A stretch of 64,000 nucleotides of DNA from Fibrobacter sp. UWB13 (GCF_900177805.1 NZ_FXAX01000003.1:124001-188000), one strand, 5' to 3'; numbered from the stretch's first letter, positions 35,635-44,272 are shown. Numbers and translations are program-made. The notes: generated from the letters alone by a model not told the origin.

Positions 35635-36591
35635 ATGATAGATCGCAACAAACACTTCCTCCGCTTGACCGACTGGAGTGAAGAAAAAGTTCTCGAAACC
35701 ATCGAGATTGCCTCGCGTCTCAAGGCTGAAGTTCACGCTGGTAAGGTTTCTGACCGACTCCACGGCCAGAACATCGCCATGTTCTTCGAAAAACCGTCGC
35801 TGCGAACTATTACGACTTTCCAGGTGGGCATGAACCAGCTCGGCGGTCACGCCGTGCTCCTCTCCCCGGATTCTATCGGTCTTGGCAAGCGCGAAAGCGT
35901 CAAGGATGTCGCCCGCTGTCTCAGCCGCTGGGTCAACGCCATTGTGGTCCGTTGCTTCAAGCAGCAGCTCGTCGAAGAACTCGCTGAATATGGTACGATC
36001 CCGGTCGTGAACGCATTGACTGACGATTACCATCCGTGCCAGGCAATCGCTTTTGCCCAGATGATCAACGAAAACCTCGGCGGATTCAAGAACGGCAACA
36101 AGTCGAAGACGGTCGCCTTCATCGGTGATGGCAACAACGTCGCGAACTCCTTCCTTGCCCTTTGCTCTAAAGTCGGTATGAACTTCACGCTCGCTTGCCC
36201 GAAGGGTTTTGAACAGCCCGCCAAGGTTGTCGAAGAAGCTCAGGAAGGCTTGAAGAAGCACGGCTGTCAGTACCGCGTATTCCACGACCCGAAGGAAGCT
36301 GTCAAGGACGCCGACATTCTCTATAGCGACGTTTGGGTTTCTATGGGTCAGGAAGGCGAAAAGGCAACAAAGCAGAGCCACTTCTTGCCGTTCCAGATCA
36401 ACGACGAACTCTTGAAGCTCGCTCCGGCACATTGCAAGGTCAGCCACTGCTTGCCGGCTCACCGCGGCGAAGAAATCACAGACTCTGTGATGGACAATCT
36501 CGACGTGAACATGAGCTTCGAAGAAGCTGAAAACCGCCTGCACGCTCATAAGGCTGTTTTGTGGCAAGTGATGACTCCGTTCAACAAGTAA
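35635..36591 (+). CDS. argF: Ornithine carbamoyltransferase
   Basis: A 318-aa enzyme of arginine biosynthesis joining carbamoyl phosphate and ornithine to citrulline. The carbamoyl phosphate site is FEKPSLRTITTF, where the family normally has S[TL]RTR; the second Arg is Ile here, a possible divergence. HPCQAIAFAQMINEN and the catalytic HCLPAHRGEEI motif are intact, and the DALYSD-like strand DILYSDVWVSMG is present. Length is normal. A terminator follows. argG, for the next step, lies at 58.9 kb, so the arginine genes are scattered. Confidence 0.93.
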   Translation: MIDRNKHFLRLTDWSEEKVLETIEIASRLKAEVHAGKVSDRLHGQNIAMFFEKPSLRTITTFQVGMNQLGGHAVLLSPDSIGLGKRESVKDVARCLSRWVNAIVVRCFKQQLVEELAEYGTIPVVNALTDDYHPCQAIAFAQMINENLGGFKNGNKSKTVAFIGDGNNVANSFLALCSKVGMNFTLACPKGFEQPAKVVEEAQEGLKKHGCQYRVFHDPKEAVKDADILYSDVWVSMGQEGEKATKQSHFLPFQINDELLKLAPAHCKVSHCLPAHRGEEITDSVMDNLDVNMSFEEAENRLHAHKAVLWQVMTPFNK

Positions 36592-36613
36592 GAGTCAAGT
36601 CTTGATGAAATTC

Positions 36614-36639
36614 GCCCGGCATCACCGCCGGGCTTTTTT
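36614..36639 (+). terminator. Terminator after argF
   Basis: GCCCGGC / GCCGGGC, a perfect 7-bp G+C-rich stem with a 6-nt loop, followed by TTTTTT. Confidence 0.9.
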
Positions 36640-36695
36640 ATTGTCAACGCACCCCTAAATAGCTATATTTGGACTCGTTTTAAAAGGAGTTGCGA

Positions 36696-37667
36696 ATGTC
36701 CTTCATTCAGGATCTTAAGGAAAAAGTTCTCGGCGGTTACGAAATCACGCGTGATGAGGCAATTAAGCTTTTGAGCGAAGACCTCGACGAACTCACGAAA
36801 GCCGCCGACGAAATCCGAGAAAAATTCCACGGCGACGACTTTGATTTTTGTTCCATCGTGAACGCCCGCAGCGGTCGCTGCTCCGAAAACTGCAAGTACT
36901 GCGCCCAGAGCAGCTACTACCACACCGGCGCCCCGGAATACAAGTTGCTCAGCGCCGACGAAATTGTCGCCGACGCGAAGAAGAAAGAAGCGGCAGGCAT
37001 TCCGCGTTACTCCATTGTGACTTCGGGCCGTACGCTTTCAAATCGCGACGTGGAGCAGATTAGCGAAGCACTCCGCCGCCTGAAAAAAGAAACGAAGCTT
37101 TCCGTTTGCCTTTCGGCAGGACTCTTGAACAAAGAACAGTTCGACAAGCTCAAGGAAGCAGGCCTCACCCGCTTCCACAACAATCTGGAAACGTACCGCC
37201 GCCACTTCCCGGATGTTTGCACAACGCACACCTACGACGATAAAATCGGCGCACTCCAGAACGCACTTGCGGCTGGCCTCGAAATTTGCAGTGGCGGCAT
37301 CATGGGCCTTGGCGAAACGACGGAAGACCGAATCGACATGTGCCTGGATTTGCGCAAGCTTGGTGTCAAGTCCACTCCGGTAAACGTGCTGAACGCGATT
37401 CCCGGAACACCGTACGAGAATCTCCCCAAGCTCACGAACGACGAATTCTGCCGCATCGTGGCAATTTACCGATTTATCAACCCGAAGGCATTTATCCGTC
37501 TTGCAGGCGGTCGCGGCGTACTCGGCGACGACGGCAAGCGAGCTTTCAAGAGCGGCGCAAATGCAGCCATCACGGACGACATGCTCACCACTGCCGGCGT
37601 AAACAGTTGCAAGGACTTCGAGCTTGTGAAAGGTCTCGGATTCAAGCCACACGGATTTATCGGCTAA
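36696..37667 (+). CDS. bioB: Biotin synthase
   Basis: A 323-aa radical SAM enzyme inserting sulfur into dethiobiotin. The CxxxCxxC cluster is CSENCKYCAQSSYY. The second cluster region is present, with GGIMGLGET and LNAIPGTPYEN. The closing stretch FIRLAGGRGVLGDDG matches BioB rather than other radical SAM enzymes. The start at 36696 (MSFIQDLKEKVLGG) follows AAAGGAGTTGCGA; the TTG two codons earlier is less likely. No other biotin genes are nearby. Confidence 0.95.
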   Translation: MSFIQDLKEKVLGGYEITRDEAIKLLSEDLDELTKAADEIREKFHGDDFDFCSIVNARSGRCSENCKYCAQSSYYHTGAPEYKLLSADEIVADAKKKEAAGIPRYSIVTSGRTLSNRDVEQISEALRRLKKETKLSVCLSAGLLNKEQFDKLKEAGLTRFHNNLETYRRHFPDVCTTHTYDDKIGALQNALAAGLEICSGGIMGLGETTEDRIDMCLDLRKLGVKSTPVNVLNAIPGTPYENLPKLTNDEFCRIVAIYRFINPKAFIRLAGGRGVLGDDGKRAFKSGANAAITDDMLTTAGVNSCKDFELVKGLGFKPHGFIG

Positions 37668-37672
37668 AAATA

Positions 37673-37712
37673 AAAAAGCGTTTTCGCAGATTCCCTTTTC
37701 TGCAAAAACGCT
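37673..37712 (-). terminator. Terminator of the LanC/CysK/SDR operon
   Basis: AAGCGTTTT/c/GCAG pairs with CTGC/AAAAACGCTT around a 9-nt loop. On the minus strand the stem is followed by TTTTTTATTTTT. It lies between the LanC-like stop and the bioB stop, which converge. Confidence 0.75.
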
Positions 37713-37734
37713 TCCGGATTCTATGTTTTAAATT

Positions 37735-39153
37735 CTAAGCAGCTTTTACCGGATTCAAGAAGAGATATTCTACCGTTTCCGTTTTTATCTTTATGCCCTT
37801 TTCGTGAGCGTAGAGATAAAGCAATGCTGTACCGACACCAGCCGCGCCATCGTAAAGCCCCGTGTAGGTTTCTACAAAACCCGGCAATTTGCGAGTCCAA
37901 GCCGCAAACCAGCGACGTCCCTTGTCATCGTTCCAAGAATCACCGAGAAGCTTGTCTGCAGTGAGCTTCGCCTGTTCGATGTAGGATTCATCATTCAGTA
38001 CTTCTGCGGTCTTCACAAAATGAGCGAGGACGCCAGGGGCTCCGCAGCAAAGGCAATAACTATTCCAATAACCCGGAGTATGCTTGAGTGGAGCGCCGGT
38101 CTTGAGGATTCCCTTAGTGAGCAAGTCCACCCATTCCAAGTTTTCTTTGTTCTGAGTCACATCGAAAAGTTTGCGGAACAAAAGTGTTGTACCCACGGGA
38201 CCATGGCAAGTCGAAAGGTAATAGAAGTCATGGAAACGCCCCTTTTCCGGATTGTAGAGATACGGAATCAAAGCACCATTTTCATCGCCCTCAACGATTG
38301 CCGAAAGGAACTTGACAACTTCATTCGCCTTGTCGAGATAAGCTTTTTCCTTAGTTTCTTCGTACAAGAGAACATTCAAGAAAGCGGATCCAGCAGCACC
38401 ATGGCTAAAGTTAGGGAACACAGATTCCTTGGATTTCCAGCCAACAAGCGTCAAGTCCACGTTCTTGTAGTAAATGCCGCCTTCCTTGGCATGGACAATT
38501 CTCGTGTCTGTAAAAGCGACAACTTTTTTGGCCGCATCCAGATACTTCTTGTCTTTAGTCTTACGATAGACGTAAAGGAAGAAAAACGCGTAAGATCCAT
38601 CGGCCATCAGGTCGGCTTCGGTACTCCAGTGGAGCGTGTTACCGTCATCAACGCCTGCAGCGATGGAATCGTCTGCCGTGCGGATCAGGAATTCGCGGTA
38701 ACGCGGATTGCCCGTATGTTCGTAAAGCTGTTCCACGAAAACCGCCTGCCCCGCCGGTGACGCATAGACACTCGTTCCCCAGCCCTTGACCGGCCAAATA
38801 CCGCCGTCGTTTCCGTTTAACACATTATCAAAGAACTGTTTGCCTTCGTACGTGTTGAGGATGTATTCTGCGGCATCCTTAGCTTCTTGCAAATACACTT
38901 CGTCCTGAGTGACATCGTAAAGTTGCAAGAAGAATTGGCCAATGCCTGCCGAGCCGGCATAAAGGCCCTTAGGCGTAATCATCAAGTCGCCCTTGTACTC
39001 ATTTCCCGGTTCCGGGCTTGCTTTCCAGTACTTGCCTTGCGGCGTGACGACCTCGTTTGTCTTGAGATACTTGACAATCTGCAAGACCGCTTCGAGATAA
39101 TTTCCATTTTTGGAGGCACTAAAATCTAGATTCTGAACAAAGTTTAATTTCAT
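37735..39153 (-). CDS. LanC-like (lanthionine synthetase C family) protein
   Basis: A 472-aa alpha/alpha-barrel protein. Repeated motifs GLYAGSAGIGQFFLQLYD, FSHGAAGSAFL, STCHGPVGTTLLF, CLCCGAPGVLAHF and YDGAAGVGTALLYLY give the seven-hairpin pattern of LanC. Cys/His in CHG and CCG fit the zinc-binding and catalytic site of NisC/LanCL proteins. It could add a thiol to a dehydro-amino acid. It is the last gene of an operon with a cysteine synthase and an SDR, its start overlapping the cysK-like stop by one base (TAATG). No lanthipeptide dehydratase or transporter is beside it. Confidence 0.85.
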   Translation of the reverse strand: MKLNFVQNLDFSASKNGNYLEAVLQIVKYLKTNEVVTPQGKYWKASPEPGNEYKGDLMITPKGLYAGSAGIGQFFLQLYDVTQDEVYLQEAKDAAEYILNTYEGKQFFDNVLNGNDGGIWPVKGWGTSVYASPAGQAVFVEQLYEHTGNPRYREFLIRTADDSIAAGVDDGNTLHWSTEADLMADGSYAFFFLYVYRKTKDKKYLDAAKKVVAFTDTRIVHAKEGGIYYKNVDLTLVGWKSKESVFPNFSHGAAGSAFLNVLLYEETKEKAYLDKANEVVKFLSAIVEGDENGALIPYLYNPEKGRFHDFYYLSTCHGPVGTTLLFRKLFDVTQNKENLEWVDLLTKGILKTGAPLKHTPGYWNSYCLCCGAPGVLAHFVKTAEVLNDESYIEQAKLTADKLLGDSWNDDKGRRWFAAWTRKLPGFVETYTGLYDGAAGVGTALLYLYAHEKGIKIKTETVEYLFLNPVKAA

Positions 39154-40166
39154 TACACAGCCTCACTTTTCTTTTTTCTCTTGTACAAATCCGTGGAGAG
39201 ATACTTGTAACCATTATCGGCGTAAATCACCACAATGTTCTTGCCAGCCGCTTCGGGGCGTTTTGCAATCTGGATTGCTGCCGTAAGAGCTGCAGCCGCA
39301 GAGGTTCCAAGGAAGAGACCATCGGTCTTTGCGGTTTCCTGAGCGGTCTCGTAAGCTTCTTCGGCCTTGATGTCAATGATTTCATCAAATTCAAAACCGT
39401 TATTGCGGTTATCCTTGATAATCGTCGGCACCAAAGATTCATCAACACGGCCAAGCGGGAGCGTACCATCGACAATGTGTCCCGTAAAATCAGGATTATC
39501 CGGTCGAGAAGTCGGAGCGGCCTGCACGCCAATGATTTTCACGTTGGGATTCTTTTCGCGGAGGTAGCGACCCGTACCTACAATAGTACCTGCAGTGCCG
39601 CCCATGGCTACAAAGTAATCCACATGGCCATCCGTATCGTTCCAAATTTCAGGACCTGTTGTCTGGTAATGATATTCCTGGTTGGCGTTGTTCAGAGTCT
39701 GGCCCGTGTAATACTGGCCCTTTTCCTTGGCGAGGCGTTCCATACCCGCAATCAGATCATCGAGCACAAGGCCCTTCTTTTCAAAGTCGGCCACTTCCTT
39801 AATGTCATAGAAAGATTGCAAATCGAGACCGTAGCCTTCAAAAATCTGGACGCGTTCAATCGTCGTGCCGGGTTCAAGATAAGGGACATATTCGTAACCA
39901 AGAGCGTGACCAATACCCGCAAGCGCAATACCTGTATTTCCACTCGTCACGTCAATCAACGTATCACCTTTTTTGATAGCACCCTTCTTTTCGCCATCAC
40001 GGATAAGGGCAAGAGCAAGGCGGTCTTTCACAGAGCCAGTCGGATTCAAGAATTCGAGTTTACCGATAATGTGCGCTTTGAGGCCGTACTTAGATTCGTA
40101 ATTAGTCAGTTCAACAAGGGGAGTGTTACCAACGAGTTCAGCAATAGACTTATGAATTTTAGACAT
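39153..40166 (-). CDS. cysK: Cysteine synthase family PLP enzyme
   Basis: A 337-aa fold-type II PLP enzyme. The PLP lysine is in NPTGSVKDRLALALI. The substrate loop TSGNTGIALAGIGHALG is intact. The phosphate loop is GGTAGTIVGTGRYLR rather than GTGGT. The region usually GPSSGAA reads GTSAAAAL, so it deviates from typical CysK. It could be an O-acetylserine sulfhydrylase or a beta-synthase of another kind (cystathionine or lanthionine type). It lies between an SDR and a LanC-like gene in one operon. Gene symbol is provisional. Confidence 0.83.
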   Translation of the reverse strand: MSKIHKSIAELVGNTPLVELTNYESKYGLKAHIIGKLEFLNPTGSVKDRLALALIRDGEKKGAIKKGDTLIDVTSGNTGIALAGIGHALGYEYVPYLEPGTTIERVQIFEGYGLDLQSFYDIKEVADFEKKGLVLDDLIAGMERLAKEKGQYYTGQTLNNANQEYHYQTTGPEIWNDTDGHVDYFVAMGGTAGTIVGTGRYLREKNPNVKIIGVQAAPTSRPDNPDFTGHIVDGTLPLGRVDESLVPTIIKDNRNNGFEFDEIIDIKAEEAYETAQETAKTDGLFLGTSAAAALTAAIQIAKRPEAAGKNIVVIYADNGYKYLSTDLYKRKKKSEAV

Positions 40167-40220
40167 GTTTGAGAATCCTTTTTTGTTAAAATTTTTAATT
40201 TGTTAATAGATTAGATTATT

Positions 40221-41015
40221 TTATTCAGCATCACCGTAAATATTGACCTTGTTGTCTTCCTTGGTGGCGGTATAACCAGCATCTACAGGGAGCTTGATGC
40301 CTGTAATTGCAGAAGCCTGATCGCTCGTGAGGAAAAATACCGCATTTGCAATTTCTTCAGGTTCAATCCAACGGTTTAAAATGCTACGATCTTCAGCGGC
40401 CTTACGGAGTTTCGGATCCGAATAGTCATGTTTGATAGCCATCTCGGTCTTGGTAAAGCCCGGAGCTACAGAGTTCACGCGAATGCCATAGCGCCCTAGA
40501 TGGAACGCTGCAGCACGTGTAAGCCCATCGACTGCGGTCTTCGAAATGCCATAAGCAAACGGAGTCCATTCTGCAAAGGAGGCGACAAACGAAGAAACGT
40601 TCACAATAGCGCCCTTGATGCCCTTTTCAATAAAGACACGACCTACATGCTGAATCAAATAAAGGCTCCCCCAGAGGTTCACATTTTCGGCCTGTTTGAT
40701 TTCTTCCGGGTCAAAGCTAAGCACGTTTTTGCGATGGCCAACAATGCCTGCGTCATTGAACAAGGCATCAATGCGTCCGTACTTCTTAACGACTTGAGCA
40801 ACGACTTCTTGACCTTGTTTGTAATTAGCGACATCCAGCTCGTAAGCGGTCACATCGGCACCTTGAGCGGTGAGCTTCGCTACTTCGCCATCGAGCTGTT
40901 CTTTTTTGATATCCGTTGCGGCAACAGCCCAACCTTCCTTGACATACTTCTTGACAGCGGCAAGGCCAATTCCCTGTGCGGCACCTGTAATAACGATAAC
41001 TTTCTTTTCACTCAT
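40221..41015 (-). CDS. Short-chain dehydrogenase/reductase
   Basis: A 264-aa classical SDR. The cofactor motif is VITGAAQGIGLA (TGxxxGxG) near residue 9. NDAGIVG replaces the usual NNAG. Catalytic Ser is in VNVSSF, and Tyr and Lys are in YGISK. The closing stretch PVDAGYTATKED resembles DGGYTA of known SDRs. Aspartate in ATDIKKEQ suggests NAD rather than NADP, by the usual rule. It is the first gene of the operon, about 250 nt downstream of the predicted promoter. Substrate unknown. Confidence 0.88.
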   Translation of the reverse strand: MSEKKVIVITGAAQGIGLAAVKKYVKEGWAVAATDIKKEQLDGEVAKLTAQGADVTAYELDVANYKQGQEVVAQVVKKYGRIDALFNDAGIVGHRKNVLSFDPEEIKQAENVNLWGSLYLIQHVGRVFIEKGIKGAIVNVSSFVASFAEWTPFAYGISKTAVDGLTRAAAFHLGRYGIRVNSVAPGFTKTEMAIKHDYSDPKLRKAAEDRSILNRWIEPEEIANAVFFLTSDQASAITGIKLPVDAGYTATKEDNKVNIYGDAE

Positions 41016-41160
41016 TCTGAAATTCCTTTTTTTGGTTTTTGCGGATACACCGGTAAAAGCGGTTTCACTCGAAACCTTGACACATGTTATCCTGATTTGT
41101 TGTGATTCCTTTGACTTCTTTTCTATAACCGTTGAAGCCCAAAGGATAATTGGCTTCTGG

Positions 41161-41208
41161 TTAGTTTATTTTCAGAATGCCTTCCGGCATTCGACAGTCG
41201 CTACACAT
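41161..41208 (-). CDS. Cys-containing micro-ORF in the operon leader (putative)
   Basis: A 15-codon ORF, MCSDCRMPEGILKIN, with a strong GAAGGAG site 5 bp before its ATG. It lies in the long leader of the SDR/CysK/LanC-like operon. It contains a CxxC pair in its first five residues and overlaps the hairpin GAATGCC-GGAA-GGCATTC. It could be a cysteine-sensing leader peptide or a tiny protein. Existence is based only on sequence. Confidence 0.45.
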   Translation of the reverse strand: MCSDCRMPEGILKIN

Positions 41209-41277
41209 ATATGCTCCTTCGAAAGCCAAGGTGAAGTGAAAGACCTTTTCAATTCCCTATCGTTCTTGTGTGTTATA

Positions 41278-41306
41278 AAATTAGAATATACCTTCTGCAA
41301 TGTCAA
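41278..41306 (-). promoter_or_regulatory. Promoter of the SDR/CysK/LanC-like operon
   Basis: On the minus strand TTGACA (41306-41301), a 17-nt spacer and TAATTT (41283-41278). The resulting leader to the SDR start is about 255 nt and holds hairpins GAATGCC/GGCATTC, GAAGCC/GGCTTC and GGTTTC-GAGT-GAAACC besides the micro-ORF. The remaining 41307-41487 is AT-rich with TAGCTATA repeats and no gene. Confidence 0.65.
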
Positions 41307-41487
41307 GGCATAGAGATATACTATTTTATCATATGTAGCTATAAGATATAGCTATAACCATAAATACCAGATTATTGAAGGGAACGCGCGCACAAATGCT
41401 ATCCTAGACTATGATATTTATTACACATTCCGTCAAAACACCTTTAAAATCTGTTCTTGAAAGGTGTAATTAATTAAATTTCCATCG

Positions 41488-42294
41488 ATGGCTTTCAAAA
41501 GTCGCATTTTTACGGGAATTCTAGTGGTATGCAGTTTGGTGTTACTTGCCAACTGCGCTTTTCCCGTACGCCCAGGATACGACAGAAAGAGCGGTACCTA
41601 CAAGCGATACAGGGTGGCCACCACAACTCCTGAACCCGTCGATACCACCGCCGTAGACCCACAAGAAGAACTGGTGCAAGAAGAAAAACTAGCAGTCGCA
41701 TCAACAACAAGCACAGACTCGATTGCTCCCGCCGTTAAAGAAAAAACAAACTCGTCGGACTCCGCATCTCATACATCAAATTTAAAAAGCAAGCCTGATT
41801 CGACGGTAGTTCGGAAAGACTCAATCGTAAAAATTGATTCCACGAAAAAGGATTCTGTCAAAAAGCAACCCGCCAAAAAAACTGAAGTTGCATCAAAAGC
41901 CAAGAAACAAACAAAGCGCGTCTCAAAGCCCACAAACCTTGAAAAATACGCCAAGGAATGGCTAGGCGCCAAGTACGTTTATGGCGCAGCAAGCAAAAAG
42001 AAGACGGACTGCTCCGGCTACGTGATGCAAGTCTATAAAGGCTTTTACGGGATATCACTCGATCATAGCGCACAACATATTTATGACGATGGACGCGGCT
42101 ATTCCATCAAGCGTACAAAATTGCAAGAAGGCGATCTCGTGTTTTTCGGGAACTTCTGGAAAATCAGCCACGTCGGTATTTACTTGAAGGGCAACCGGTT
42201 CATTCACGCCAGTACGAGTAAGGGCGTGGTGATTACCTCCATGGACGATAACTATTGGTCGTCAAAATACAAAGGCGCAAGACGATTTAAGTAG
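41488..42294 (+). CDS. NlpC/P60 family peptidoglycan endopeptidase, lipoprotein
   Basis: A 268-aa lipoprotein. The lipobox LLANC is near residue 23. A Ser/Thr/Lys-rich linker with repeated DS motifs covers about residues 45-150. The C-terminal NlpC/P60 domain spans about 155-268, with catalytic cysteine in TDCSGYVMQVYKGFYG, histidine in HVGIYLKGNRFIHAS and the DLVFFG strand. It probably cleaves peptide cross-links of peptidoglycan during cell growth. The gene is monocistronic. The 186 bases after it contain no gene, only short repeats. Confidence 0.92.
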   Translation: MAFKSRIFTGILVVCSLVLLANCAFPVRPGYDRKSGTYKRYRVATTTPEPVDTTAVDPQEELVQEEKLAVASTTSTDSIAPAVKEKTNSSDSASHTSNLKSKPDSTVVRKDSIVKIDSTKKDSVKKQPAKKTEVASKAKKQTKRVSKPTNLEKYAKEWLGAKYVYGAASKKKTDCSGYVMQVYKGFYGISLDHSAQHIYDDGRGYSIKRTKLQEGDLVFFGNFWKISHVGIYLKGNRFIHASTSKGVVITSMDDNYWSSKYKGARRFK

Positions 42295-42380
42295 GAGTTA
42301 GTTTTTAGTCAATGGCTCTTTGTCATTAGTTTTAAATGAGGCGCCGATGGCGCGATTACAATAAATAGAAACAATTAACC

Positions 42381-42410
42381 AACAACCAATGACTATTGAC
42401 TAATGACCAA
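42381..42410. repeat. Intergenic CCAATGACTATTGACTAATGACC repeat words
   Basis: AATGACTATTGACTAATGACC lies within an otherwise featureless 42295-42480 spacer; related TTAGTCAATGG words occur just upstream. The same words occur at 29.8 kb and 55.6 kb. Confidence 0.5.
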
Positions 42411-42480
42411 CTACTAAATTCCATATTCTTTTTTCCTCCTACTTCCTACTTCTAACTTCCTACTTTTTATATTTCATCTC

Positions 42481-43353
42481 ATGAAGAAAATAGCATTCCA
42501 GGGCCGTCGCGGGGCCTATAGCGAAAGTGCCGCCTACCACCTGTTCGGAAACGATATCGAAGTCGTGCCGATGGACACGTTCGAACAAATTTTCCAGGGC
42601 ATTGAAACAGGTGTCGTTGACGGTGGCGCCATCCCTATAGAGAACTCGACAGCGGGTTCCATTTACGACAACTACGACTTGCTTTACAAGTGGCGCCATC
42701 CGATTGTCGCCGAAGTCAAGTTGCAGATTGAACATACGCTCTGCGCATTGCCGGGTACAAAGCTCGAAGACCTTACCGAAGTGCTGAGCCACCCGCAGGG
42801 ACTCGCCCAGTGCAGCCGCTTTTTCGGGCAACACCCGAACATCAAGAGCACCGCTTTTTACGATACCGCAGGCAGCGCCGAAGAAATCGCGAAGCGCGGC
42901 GACAAGCACATCGGTGCAATCGCAAGCGCATACGCAGCCAAGTTCTACGGTCTTGACATTTTAAAGCAAGGGCTCGAAAATTTGCCGGGCGTGAACTTCA
43001 CGCGCTTTTACGCGATTCAGAAAACCGCAATTGAATTGCCGGACTTCAAGGCTAACGAAACAGGCAAGCCGCCTATCAAGACGACGCTCCTTTTGATGTT
43101 GAGCGATTCCAGCAAGTCTGGCGCTTTGTACGAAGCGCTCGGTTGCTTTGCCAAGCGCAAACTGAACCTCACGCGCATCGAGAGCCGTCCGCATCCGGAC
43201 CGCCCGTGGGAATACATTTTCCACCTTTCATTCGAAGGCAATCCGAAGGACCCGAACGTCGTTGAAGCGCTCAAGGAATTGCAGCAGTACACCGATTTTA
43301 TTTACCGCCTCGGAAGCTTCCGCGAAGGAACAACGGAGAAACTGAGCTATTAA
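42481..43353 (+). CDS. pheA: Prephenate dehydratase
   Basis: A 290-aa enzyme of phenylalanine synthesis. The catalytic domain begins KKIAFQGRRGAYSESAAYHL and includes GAIPIENSTAGSIYDNYDLL. AYDTAGSAEEIAKRG-like text (FYDTAGSAEEIA) holds the conserved Thr region. The C-terminal ACT domain (LLMLSDSSKSGALYEALGCF, then LTRIESRPHPDRPWEY) carries the ESRP phenylalanine-binding motif, so it should be feedback-regulated. There is no chorismate mutase domain, unlike the enterobacterial P-protein. Possible co-transcription with rph is interrupted by repeats. Confidence 0.95.
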   Translation: MKKIAFQGRRGAYSESAAYHLFGNDIEVVPMDTFEQIFQGIETGVVDGGAIPIENSTAGSIYDNYDLLYKWRHPIVAEVKLQIEHTLCALPGTKLEDLTEVLSHPQGLAQCSRFFGQHPNIKSTAFYDTAGSAEEIAKRGDKHIGAIASAYAAKFYGLDILKQGLENLPGVNFTRFYAIQKTAIELPDFKANETGKPPIKTTLLLMLSDSSKSGALYEALGCFAKRKLNLTRIESRPHPDRPWEYIFHLSFEGNPKDPNVVEALKELQQYTDFIYRLGSFREGTTEKLSY

Positions 43354-43360
43354 GCACAAT

Positions 43361-43452
43361 TGTCACCCCGGCCGCTGTGCCGGGGGCACCACATGCGAAA
43401 AACGTGATTACAAAAATTAATTGATCCTATCGCCTTCGGCTCCAGGATGACA
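43361..43452. repeat. Two REP-like palindromes between pheA and rph
   Basis: TGTCACCCCGGC...GCCGGGGG (43361-43386) and GATCCTATCGCC-TTC-GGCTCCAGGATGACA-type text (43423-43452), in opposite orientations. Both end in a TGACA word like the copies at 15.8, 44.3, 47.6 and 58.8 kb. Confidence 0.6.
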
Positions 43453-43495
43453 AGATCAGAATGATGAGGCCGGGGAGACAACGCAAGGAGATTAT

Positions 43496-44221
43496 ATGGC
43501 ATACGAACGTACTGATAGAAAACCTGAAGAATTTCGCAATCTCAAGATGACCACGGGCTTCATTTCTAGCGCCGACGGTTCTGTCCTCATCGAGATGGGA
43601 CGTACCCGCGTCATCTGCAACGCAACGCTCCTCCCGAAAGTTCCGGACTGGCTTGCCGGTCGCGGCACGGGCTGGATCACGGCTGAATACAGCTTGCTCC
43701 CGCAGAGCACGGGCAAGCGCGTAGAACGCGAGCGCAAGGGCGCGAGCGGTCGCACGCAGGAAATCCAGCGCTTGGTGGGCCGTTCGCTGCGCGGCGCAGC
43801 CGATCTCGCCGCACTCGGCGAGAACGCCATCGTCGTGGACTGCGATGTGATTGAAGCCGATGGCGGCACGCGAACGGCTAGCATTATCGGTGGCTTTGTC
43901 GCACTCGCGATTGCAGTGAAGAAAATCAAGGAACGTCTCGGCATCACGCAACAAATCTTGAAGCATGGCATTACAGCAATCTCTGTGGGCGTCGTGAGCG
44001 GCAAGCCGCTTTGCGACCTCTGCTATGTCGAAGATTCTGCAGCCGACGTCGATATGAACGTCGTTATGCAAGACGCAAAGAATTTCATCGAAGTGCAAGG
44101 CACCGGCGAACACGCGAGTTTTGACCGCGCCATGCTCAACACGCTCCTCGACCTCGGCGAGAACGCCTGCAAGGAAATCTACAAGAAGCAGATGGAATTG
44201 ATTGGCGGCGAATTGCCGTAA
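43496..44221 (+). CDS. rph: Ribonuclease PH
   Basis: A 241-aa phosphorolytic exoribonuclease that trims tRNA 3' ends. RTDRKPEEFRNLKMTTGFIS is the typical start. RTRVICNATLLPKVPDWLAG, WITAEYSLLPQSTGKRVERE and IQRLVGRSLRGAADL match the conserved core with the phosphate-binding arginines. Acidic residues in VIEADGGTRTASIIGG are intact. Length is normal for Rph. The start follows AAGGAGATTAT. Confidence 0.96.
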   Translation: MAYERTDRKPEEFRNLKMTTGFISSADGSVLIEMGRTRVICNATLLPKVPDWLAGRGTGWITAEYSLLPQSTGKRVERERKGASGRTQEIQRLVGRSLRGAADLAALGENAIVVDCDVIEADGGTRTASIIGGFVALAIAVKKIKERLGITQQILKHGITAISVGVVSGKPLCDLCYVEDSAADVDMNVVMQDAKNFIEVQGTGEHASFDRAMLNTLLDLGENACKEIYKKQMELIGGELP

Positions 44222-44272
44222 TTTAGAGAGAAGATGGCGGATCTAGTCCGCCATGGCGTGGCCCAGTTGGCG

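Noticed and set aside
37735-41208. Complete lanthipeptide biosynthetic cluster
   Set aside because: No LanB/LanM dehydratase, protease, transporter or Ser/Thr/Cys-rich precursor is visible; the LanC-like gene alone does not define one.
41016-41277. Known riboswitch class in the leader of the SDR operon
   Set aside because: I looked for SAM, cobalamin and T-box consensus blocks and saw none; only unassigned hairpins and the micro-ORF are supported.
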